From JAENWH01 sp038248745 (GTDB lineage: Bacteria; Bacillota; Clostridia; Peptostreptococcales; Anaerovoracaceae), in contig JBBRXC010000058.1 of the NCBI GenBank assembly GCA_038248745.1, forward strand, positions 1 through 9,629: DNA of 9,629 bases, written 5' to 3'. Positions within the stretch are counted from its first letter, which is position 1. Every line of letters begins with the position of its first letter. The notes beneath the pieces were generated by a model. That model made no database searches. It was not told the DNA's origin and saw nothing but the letters and a program-made list of their open reading frames with translations. The translations under genes and the position numbers were made by a program. Of the stretch, positions 1 through 5,449 are shown one piece after another.

Positions 1-13
1 CTTACAGTGATAT

Positions 14-42
14 ATACTATCATAAACCCCTATCCGTGTCAA
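14..42 (-). promoter_or_regulatory. Possible promoter for a gene beyond the left edge
   Basis: On the minus strand a perfect TTGACA (42-37) is followed by 17 bp and TAGTAT (19-14), a 4/6 match to TATAAT. It starts 10 bp after the hydA stop and points out of the window. No terminator hairpin is visible between hydA and this site. The gene it would serve is not present, so this stays tentative. Confidence 0.45.
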
Positions 43-51
43 TGGATTTGA

Positions 52-1767
52 TTAATTATTTTTGTCTTTCTTTTCGTAATGCACGTGTAGCAATTCATGG
101 GCTTTGTCTTTCACAATTCTATCATAGACGGACTCAATCACAGGATTAGAATCTGAAGATCTAATCTTTGTCAGTTTATCTGTCGCGTACAATCCTTTTG
201 CCCGTTTTATTTTGGTTTCCGATTTGCTTTGCGGCTGACCTCCGCCGCTAATGCAACCTGAAGGGCAGGCCATCACTTCAACAAAATCAAAATGCTCCTC
301 CCCGTTTTTAATCTTTTTGATTAGATTATCCGCATTTTTCAACCCGCTTGCAATGGCTATTTTAATCATTCTGTCTCCGTAAGGGATCTCGAAAGCCTTT
401 ACCCCTTCCAGGCCTCTGACACCACAATAGGAGATGTTGGTAAATGTCAGGTTATCTTTCTTTTCAACCAGCTTTCTGATAACAGCTTCCGTAACCCCTC
501 CAGTGACACCAAATATGATGCCTGCACCGCTGTACATCCCAAAAGGCATATCATGTGCCTCTGGTTCCAATTTGGCAAAATCAATACCAGCTTCCCAGAT
601 CATATTCGCCAGCTCCTGTGTGGTCAGAACAAGGTCCGTATCAGGAATTCCGTCTAAAGATAACTCTCGTCTTGACGCTTCATATTTTTTCGCTGTGCAT
701 GGCATGATGGCAATGTTAAAGGTTTTTCTCGTTTCACCCAACTGTCTCGCCTCTTCTTTTATGACCGAACTAAACATGCCCATTGGCGATTTACAAGTTG
801 AAATCTGAGGCATCAGATCTTTGTGTCTTGCTTCAGCATATTGTACCCAAGCCGGGCAACACGAAGTGAATAGAGGCATTTTCTCTCCATTTTCTATTTT
901 CTTTAAAAATTCCTTGGATTCTTCTAAAACAGTCATATCCGCTGCAAATGCCGTATCATATATTTCATCGAAGCCTAGTTTTCTAAGGGCTGCAACAATG
1001 AGAGGCATGCTGCTTTCCCCTGAATCTATGCCAAATTCTTCTCCTAAGGCAACCCGTACAGCCGGTGCCACCTGTATGACAGTTCTTGTATTCTGATCAT
1101 ATATTGCCTTCCATGCCTGATCCACCTGATTATTCACAACAATGGCGGCCGTTGGGCAAACAGCGGCACACTGTCCACAGTTAACGCATTCGGTCTCAGC
1201 AATTGGGTCATTAAAGGCAGGGCAAACCATCAGGTCATACCCTCTCTCAGCAAAGTCAATTGCCCCCACATTTTGGTTTTCACTACACGTTCGCACACAA
1301 TCTCCACATTGAATGCATTTGTTTGGGTCTCTTGTGATGGAAATGCTAGATCTGTCAATTTCGAATTCATTCTTGTAAGCCTTTTCACTCTTATCGAATT
1401 TTATCTGAGTAATGCCAAATCTCCTTGCAAGATCCTGGAGACGGCAGTCCTTACTTTTAGAACAGGTTGTACATTCTCTACAATGAGATGACAACAGAAG
1501 TTTTAAAATCAATTTTCTGTGTTTATGAAGTTTTGGTGTATTGGTTTTAATTTCCATATTTTCTTTTGGCGGTGTAGAACAGGAAGTCAGAATGCCTCCC
1601 CACTTGTCTTCGACAATGCACATTCTGCATGCTCCATAGATGGAAAGTTCCGAATAATAACAGAAAGTGGGCAGATCAATTCCAGCGCTCCTGACAACCT
1701 CCAGTATATTGGCTTCTTTATCAAACGGAATTCTTTCTCCGTTAATGATCATAAATTTTTGTGACAT
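52..1767 (-). CDS. hydA: [FeFe]-hydrogenase catalytic subunit HydA
   Basis: Cytoplasmic iron-only hydrogenase large subunit, 571 aa, interconverting H2 with protons and electrons. Domains in order: a plant-type [2Fe-2S] domain (C36, C47, C50, C63); a His-Cys [4Fe-4S] site H-x3-C-x2-C-x5-C (H95, C99, C102, C108); a 2x[4Fe-4S] domain (C151/154/157/161 and C194/197/200/204); then the H-domain. All H-cluster signatures are intact: L1 FTSCCPAW (C303, C304), L2 IMPCTAKKYE (C357) and L3 MACPSGCISGGGQP (C501, C505). By comparison with the Clostridium pasteurianus enzyme, C303, E283, S323 and E286 are the likely proton-transfer residues. There is no further C-terminal [2Fe-2S] domain. Linkage with HydB and HydC indicates an NAD(H)/ferredoxin-coupled, probably bifurcating complex rather than a stand-alone ferredoxin hydrogenase. 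RBS GGAGGG precedes the ATG by about 8 nt. Confidence 0.97.
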   Translation of the reverse strand: MSQKFMIINGERIPFDKEANILEVVRSAGIDLPTFCYYSELSIYGACRMCIVEDKWGGILTSCSTPPKENMEIKTNTPKLHKHRKLILKLLLSSHCRECTTCSKSKDCRLQDLARRFGITQIKFDKSEKAYKNEFEIDRSSISITRDPNKCIQCGDCVRTCSENQNVGAIDFAERGYDLMVCPAFNDPIAETECVNCGQCAAVCPTAAIVVNNQVDQAWKAIYDQNTRTVIQVAPAVRVALGEEFGIDSGESSMPLIVAALRKLGFDEIYDTAFAADMTVLEESKEFLKKIENGEKMPLFTSCCPAWVQYAEARHKDLMPQISTCKSPMGMFSSVIKEEARQLGETRKTFNIAIMPCTAKKYEASRRELSLDGIPDTDLVLTTQELANMIWEAGIDFAKLEPEAHDMPFGMYSGAGIIFGVTGGVTEAVIRKLVEKKDNLTFTNISYCGVRGLEGVKAFEIPYGDRMIKIAIASGLKNADNLIKKIKNGEEHFDFVEVMACPSGCISGGGQPQSKSETKIKRAKGLYATDKLTKIRSSDSNPVIESVYDRIVKDKAHELLHVHYEKKDKNN

Positions 1768-1788
1768 GATTTTTTCCCTCCCTCGAAA

Positions 1789-3537
1789 CTATTCTACGAC
1801 GATGGCATTAAATTTACATGCCCCTATACAAGCCATACACTTAATACATTTTTTCTGACTGACTACAAATGGGTTTTTTAACTCTCCTGAAATTGCCGAT
1901 ACAGGACATACTCTTTTACATAGGGCACATCCTTTGCATAATTCTGGTTTTACAACAACCTGCTTAAATGCCTGGCACTGTCCTGCAGGGCAAATTTTAT
2001 CGTTCACATGGGCCAAGTATTCCTCCTTGAATTGATTGATAGTACTTACAACCGGGGATGGGGCTGTTTTTCCCAAACCGCAAAGTGATGTTTCAGATAT
2101 GGTATCCGCCAGTTCAAGTAACATTTCTATGGTTTGTTCCGACCCCACGCCAGATACTATGTCATCCAATAACTCGAGCATGACATGGGTGCCTTCTCTA
2201 CAAGGTACACATTTTCCACAGGATTCATGTTGGGTGAAGTTCATAAAGAACCTAGCAATGCTCACCATACAAGTATCCTCGTCCATAACGACCAGTCCTC
2301 CTGAACCAATCATTGCGCCAACCGAGGCAAGACTTTCAAAGTCAAGGGGTAGGTCCAAATGCTCTTTGGTCAGACAACCACCTGATGGGCCGCCAATCTG
2401 AACCGCCTTAAAGGCTTTTCCATTCTTTACGCCACCTCCCAAATCAAAGATGATTGTCTCAAGAGTTGTGCCCATAGGGACTTCAACAAGACCTGTGTTG
2501 TTCACATTTCCTGTAAGCGCGAAAGCTTTCGTGCCAGGGCTTGATGCTGTGCCAATTTTTCTGTATTCTGCCGCCGTCATGTTGATGATATACGGAACAT
2601 TTGCAAAAGTTTCAACATTGTTTAAAACGGTTGGTTTGCCGAATAAACCCTGTTCCACGGTTCTTGGAGGTTTTGCCCTCGGCATGCCTCTATTGCCTTC
2701 TATAGAAGCCGTCAGGGCGCTTCCTTCTCCACAGACGAATGCCCCAGCGCCAAGATTGATTTTAATTTTAAAATTAAATCCGGAATTCAGTATATTGTTC
2801 CCTAGATATCCCATTTTTTCTGCCTGATTGATGGCTATTTTAAGCCGATGTACCGCAAGAGGATATTCTGCACGCACATAAATGTAAGCTTCTTCTGCGC
2901 CCGTTGCCAACCCGGCAATAATCATTCCTTCTAGCATTTTGTGAGGGTCTCCCTCCATAATGCTCCGGTCCATAAAAGCCCCGGGATCTCCTTCGTCCGC
3001 ATTACACACCACATACTTTACTGGTTCTGCCTGACTTCTGACTTGAGTCCATTTTTTACCAGTTGGGAATCCTCCGCCCCCACGCCCTCGTAAGTTGGCT
3101 TCACTGATTTCATTACAGATCGCTTCGCCTCCCATTGCAATGGCTTTTTTTAGGGCCGTGTAGCCGTCTACGGCAATATAGTCAGTGATGTCTTCTGGAT
3201 TGATCAGTCCACAGTTTTTTAAGGCAATCCGAGTCTGTTTTTCGAGAAATTCCTGTCCGTCGACTGGTATCATGTATGTAGAAACTGGGAAACCACCTTT
3301 CAGATGCTGCTCTACAATGTCTGCGACTTTATTTTTGGTCACTTTTACATATCGGGTTACCTGGTTTTGCTCATCATAAACATCTACAATGGGTTCTAAA
3401 TAACAAAGCCCTATGCAACCAGTGGTCAGAATTTGAATGTCTATATTATTATCTGCAGTCAGTGTTTTGAATTCAGCTTCTGTTTTTTTAGCACCAGATG
3501 CAATGCCACAGCTTCCTTGCCCTATTAATACTTTCAT
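1789..3537 (-). CDS. hydB: [FeFe]-hydrogenase subunit HydB, NuoF-like NAD(H)/FMN subunit
   Basis: Flavin-containing diaphorase subunit, 582 aa, that exchanges electrons with NAD(H) and, in bifurcating enzymes, is the site where the NAD and ferredoxin paths meet. Domains in order: a thioredoxin-like N-terminus (about 1-85) with C10, C41 and C45; a NuoF core (about 110-430) with GRGGGGFPTGKKW (about 151-163) and NADEGDPGAFMDR (about 179-191) for FMN and NADH binding; the [4Fe-4S] site ESCGKCVPCREG (C440, C443, C446) with C486 in SLCGLG; and a C-terminal 2x[4Fe-4S] ferredoxin domain with C534/537/540/544 and C564/567/570/574. The extra N- and C-terminal Fe-S domains separate it from plain NuoF and fit HydB/HndC. 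The N-terminal domain lacks the first cysteine of the usual four. hydB overlaps hydC by 4 bp and lies 21 bp before hydA. Confidence 0.95.
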   Translation of the reverse strand: MKVLIGQGSCGIASGAKKTEAEFKTLTADNNIDIQILTTGCIGLCYLEPIVDVYDEQNQVTRYVKVTKNKVADIVEQHLKGGFPVSTYMIPVDGQEFLEKQTRIALKNCGLINPEDITDYIAVDGYTALKKAIAMGGEAICNEISEANLRGRGGGGFPTGKKWTQVRSQAEPVKYVVCNADEGDPGAFMDRSIMEGDPHKMLEGMIIAGLATGAEEAYIYVRAEYPLAVHRLKIAINQAEKMGYLGNNILNSGFNFKIKINLGAGAFVCGEGSALTASIEGNRGMPRAKPPRTVEQGLFGKPTVLNNVETFANVPYIINMTAAEYRKIGTASSPGTKAFALTGNVNNTGLVEVPMGTTLETIIFDLGGGVKNGKAFKAVQIGGPSGGCLTKEHLDLPLDFESLASVGAMIGSGGLVVMDEDTCMVSIARFFMNFTQHESCGKCVPCREGTHVMLELLDDIVSGVGSEQTIEMLLELADTISETSLCGLGKTAPSPVVSTINQFKEEYLAHVNDKICPAGQCQAFKQVVVKPELCKGCALCKRVCPVSAISGELKNPFVVSQKKCIKCMACIGACKFNAIVVE

Positions 3538-4040
3538 TTTGCACCCCCTGCCTCTGATTGACTCTTTTCGATTATATTATTCAATACTTCTTTTGCTGTT
3601 TCTTTTGTTAGATTCCCGTAAGTTTCTTCCCCGTCCCGATTGCTTATTGTCATCACTGGTGCAAGGCTACAGCAGCCCAGACAGGCAACATTATTTAAAG
3701 TGAAACATCTATCTTCAGTGGTTTCTCCATCCCGTATACCAAGCACCTGATGTATGACCTCTTCAATGGATTTTGAACCATTAACATGACAGGCCGTCCC
3801 TTGACAAAGCTGGATTAGATTGTCACCGATGGGTTTTAGCCTGAACTGGGTATAAAATGTGACCACCCCATAAATCTTTGCCTGGGTGTGGCCTGTATAG
3901 TCCGAAATGTATTTAATTACTTCTCGGGACAGATATCCAAAAATCTCCTGTGCCTGTTGGAGTATAATGATCAAATTACCTTGAATATCTTTATACTCTT
4001 CCAAAATTTTGTCCAGTTGTTTAAAATCTGCTGAATTCAT
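3534..4040 (-). CDS. hydC: [FeFe]-hydrogenase subunit HydC, NuoE-like [2Fe-2S] protein
   Basis: Small electron-transfer subunit of a soluble multimeric hydrogenase, homologous to NuoE (24-kDa subunit) of complex I. The start at 4040 gives 168 aa; an upstream ATG at 4052 would add MEDF but overlaps the RBS. A helical N-terminus (about 5-70, containing AQEIFGYLSREVIKYIS and YGVVTFYTQF) precedes a thioredoxin-like domain. Its [2Fe-2S] ligands follow the NuoE pattern C-x4-C ... C-x3-C: C79 and C84 (LCQGTACH), then C120 and C124 (NVACLGCC), counting from the 4040 start. The ATGA overlap with hydB (4 bp) implies translational coupling and matched subunit amounts. It is the first gene of the operon, directly behind the promoter and putative Rex site. 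Without its neighbours it could be any NuoE-like diaphorase subunit. Confidence 0.93.
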   Translation of the reverse strand: MNSADFKQLDKILEEYKDIQGNLIIILQQAQEIFGYLSREVIKYISDYTGHTQAKIYGVVTFYTQFRLKPIGDNLIQLCQGTACHVNGSKSIEEVIHQVLGIRDGETTEDRCFTLNNVACLGCCSLAPVMTISNRDGEETYGNLTKETAKEVLNNIIEKSQSEAGGAK

Positions 4041-4045
4041 AAAAT

Positions 4046-4050
4046 CCTCC
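4046..4050 (-). promoter_or_regulatory. RBS deciding the hydC start
   Basis: GGAGG on the minus strand sits 5 nt before the ATG at 4040. The alternative in-frame ATG at 4052 overlaps this motif and has no SD-like sequence of its own, so the start at 4040 is preferred. Confidence 0.75.
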
Positions 4051-4074
4051 ATGAAATACGGTTGCTGTAAAAAA

Positions 4075-4100
4075 TGGATAGTTAATTTATTAACTATCCA
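4075..4100. promoter_or_regulatory. Perfect palindrome at the hyd transcription start; probable Rex operator
   Basis: Arms of 11 bp, TGGATAGTTAA (4075-4085) and TTAACTATCCA (4090-4100), surround a 4-bp centre. The 18-bp core (4079-4096; minus strand TAGTTAATAAATTAACTA) matches 12 of the 14 defined positions of the clostridial Rex consensus TTGTTAA-N4-TTAACAA. It begins about 6 bp after the -10 box and covers the predicted +1, the classic position for a repressor. Rex releases DNA at high NADH/NAD+ and is known to control hydrogenase and fermentation genes in Firmicutes. On the coding strand six T residues follow the palindrome, so it could also fold as a terminator for recA read-through; see findings. 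The gene for Rex is not in the window. Confidence 0.7.
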
Positions 4101-4105
4101 AATTA

Positions 4106-4134
4106 ATTATAAATGAAATTTCAATCCGTGTAAA
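4106..4134 (-). promoter_or_regulatory. hydCBA sigma-A-type promoter
   Basis: On the minus strand, TTTACA (4134-4129) is followed by exactly 17 bp and a perfect TATAAT (4111-4106). The predicted start is near 4099, giving a leader of about 59 nt before the hydC ATG at 4040. With this promoter the hydrogenase operon need not depend on recA read-through. Confidence 0.82.
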
Positions 4135-4160
4135 GAAGAATTAAGCAAATTAATGCTAAA

Positions 4161-4212
4161 ATTCCCATATTATATAGCAACATTTACATGTTTGCATCCA
4201 TAATGTGGGAAT
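4161..4212. repeat. 52-nt bulged hairpin downstream of recA (possible terminator or 3' structure)
   Basis: Outer arms 4161-4173 and 4200-4212 pair over 13 positions with one mismatch (ATTCCCA/TGGGAAT is perfect; the 4168-4205 pair is T-G). An inner stem, GCAA-CAT (4177-4183) with ATG-T-TTGC (4188-4195), carries a one-base bulge and a 4-nt loop. On the recA coding strand the stem is followed by only four T residues, so it is at best a weak intrinsic terminator. It lies 67 nt past the recA stop and just before the hyd promoter. A protein-binding palindrome is the alternative. Confidence 0.5.
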
Positions 4213-4279
4213 ATTTATATATATATGAATTTATTCTGTTATACTTTAATCTTTTTTACAGTGCCATAATAATTTTATT

Positions 4280-5317
4280 TTATTCTAATATTACTCCATC
4301 ATCATCCACAACAATCGTTCTAGGTTTAAAGCTTTCTTTTAACAAATCTGACATTCTGTTTAAAATATTCGGATTCTCAATGAGATAATTTTTTACATTT
4401 TCTCTTCCTTGTCCAATTCTGTTTCCTTCAAACGAATACCACGAGCCAGCTTTTTCAACTAATTTTGCTTCAACTGCACAATCAAGAACATCCCCTTCTC
4501 TTGAAATACCAAAACCGTACATAATATCAAATTCCGCTATTTTAAAAGGAGGAGCAACTTTATTTTTAACGATTTTCGCTCTGGTTCGATTGCCCAAAAT
4601 AGCATCCCCAGATTTTATGCTTTCAATTTTTCTTACATCAATTCTCATGGAAGCATAAAACTTTAAAGCTCTTCCTCCCGTAGTAACCTCAGGGCTACCA
4701 AACATCACGCCGATTTTTTCTCGAAGCTGATTGATAAATATAACTGAAGTATGAGACTTATTGATGGATCCGGCCAGTTTTCGCAGCGCCTGTGACATCA
4801 ACCTCGCCTGCAGCCCAACATGACTATCTCCCATATCCCCTTGGATTTCTGCTTTGGGAACTAAAGCTGCAACAGAATCTATAACAACTACATCCAATGC
4901 GCCACTTCGAACAAGCATTTCACATATTTCAAGCGCCTGTTCTCCTGTATCCGGCTGGGATACCAAAAGCTCATCCACATCAACGCCAAGGTTCTTTGCA
5001 TAATCAGGATCCAAAGCATGCTCCGCATCAATAAATGCCGCTTTACCCCCCATTTTCTGGGCTTCTGCAATAATATGTAGTGTTAATGTTGTTTTACCTG
5101 AAGATTCCGGTCCGTATATTTCTACAATTCTTCCTCTAGGAATACCCCCAATGCCAGTTGCAATATCCAGACTAATCGAGCCGGTTGAAATTGAATCTAT
5201 ATTCAGCCTGGAACCTTCATCCCCAAGCTTCATAATAGCACCTTGTCCAAACTGCTTATGTATCTGCAGCAGTGCTGCCTCTAAAGCTTTGTCTTTGTCT
5301 TCTCTGTTAATTCCCAT
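4280..5317 (-). CDS. recA: Recombinase RecA
   Basis: Cytoplasmic DNA-dependent ATPase, 345 aa, typical for RecA. It forms filaments on single-stranded DNA, drives homologous pairing and strand exchange, and stimulates LexA self-cleavage. Walker A is GPESSGKT (69-76) and Walker B is VVVIDSVAAL (143-152). Other hallmarks are IDAEHALDP (96-104), the L1 loop around EIQGDMGDSHVGLQAR (157-172), FINQLREKIGVMFG (194-207) and the L2 region SPEVTTGGRALKFYAS (208-223). The acidic C-terminal tail VVDDDGVILE is short, as in clostridial RecA. The gene has its own promoter, LexA box and RBS, so it can be induced apart from the cinA cluster. No recX follows; the next gene downstream is hydC after a long intergenic region. 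The sequence appears intact, with no intein or frameshift. Confidence 0.98.
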   Translation of the reverse strand: MGINREDKDKALEAALLQIHKQFGQGAIMKLGDEGSRLNIDSISTGSISLDIATGIGGIPRGRIVEIYGPESSGKTTLTLHIIAEAQKMGGKAAFIDAEHALDPDYAKNLGVDVDELLVSQPDTGEQALEICEMLVRSGALDVVVIDSVAALVPKAEIQGDMGDSHVGLQARLMSQALRKLAGSINKSHTSVIFINQLREKIGVMFGSPEVTTGGRALKFYASMRIDVRKIESIKSGDAILGNRTRAKIVKNKVAPPFKIAEFDIMYGFGISREGDVLDCAVEAKLVEKAGSWYSFEGNRIGQGRENVKNYLIENPNILNRMSDLLKESFKPRTIVVDDDGVILE

Positions 5318-5324
5318 TAGTTAT

Positions 5325-5330
5325 CCTCCT
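5325..5330 (-). promoter_or_regulatory. RBS of recA
   Basis: AGGAGG on the minus strand, within AAGGAGGA, lies 7 nt before the recA ATG at 5317. It fixes that start and suggests strong translation. Confidence 0.85.
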
Positions 5331-5339
5331 TGCAAATGT

Positions 5340-5351
5340 GAACACGTGTTC
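5340..5351. promoter_or_regulatory. LexA (SOS/DinR) operator of recA
   Basis: The perfect 12-bp palindrome GAACACGTGTTC exactly fits the Gram-positive LexA core GAAC-RNRY-GTTY known from Bacillus and clostridia. It begins 8 bp after the recA -10 box, over the predicted transcription start, where bound LexA would block the polymerase. Location and sequence together make SOS control of recA very likely. No lexA gene lies in the window. Confidence 0.9.
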
Positions 5352-5359
5352 TTTTATTC

Positions 5360-5388
5360 ATAATACCTTACTATGATCTTCCGGTCAA
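5360..5388 (-). promoter_or_regulatory. recA sigma-A-type promoter
   Basis: On the minus strand, TTGACC (5388-5383) is followed by exactly 17 bp and TATTAT (5365-5360). These are 5/6 matches to TTGACA and TATAAT at ideal spacing. The expected transcription start is near 5353, giving a leader of about 36 nt. The A/T-rich block just upstream could serve as an UP element. Confidence 0.8.
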
Positions 5389-5391
5389 GCA

Positions 5392-5430
5392 CTAATTACA
5401 ATATATTAATTGTAAATATATGGTAATTAG
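5392..5430. repeat. AT-rich inverted repeat just upstream of the recA promoter
   Basis: Perfect 8-bp outer arms, CTAATTAC (5392-5399) and GTAATTAG (5423-5430), enclose a mismatch and a second 7-bp pair, ATATATT (5401-5407) with AATATAT (5415-5421), around a 7-nt loop. It lies between the cinA stop and the recA -35 box, ending 4 bp from the latter. With almost no GC and no T-run after it, it is a poor intrinsic terminator. It may act as an A/T-rich upstream promoter element or a protein site. Confidence 0.55.
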
Positions 5431-5449
5431 CATTATATTTCCCATTTGC

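Noticed and set aside
434..808. 124-codon plus-strand open frame opposite hydA
   Set aside because: It lies entirely antisense to the conserved H-domain and has no recognisable domain.
2036..2827. Two plus-strand open frames (2036-2401 and 2450-2827) opposite hydB
   Set aside because: Both are antisense to well-conserved HydB motifs and their translations show no family features.
4122..4127. TTGAAA-like element just upstream of the hyd TATAAT as the -35 box
   Set aside because: Its spacing to TATAAT is only about 7 bp. TTTACA at 4134-4129 has exactly 17 bp and is the better choice.
4141..4159. Small imperfect inverted repeat (TTAAGCA / TGCTAA)
   Set aside because: Short arms with a bulge in AT-rich DNA; not clearly above chance and not positioned at any promoter element.
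4188..4388. Plus-strand 66-codon frame running from the recA-hydC spacer into recA
   Set aside because: Low-complexity hydrophobic translation from AT-rich DNA. More than half of it is antisense to recA, and no convincing RBS is seen.
4888..5070. 60-codon minus-strand frame inside recA in another frame
   Set aside because: It is nested in recA, has no family resemblance, and recA codon constraint explains the open frame.
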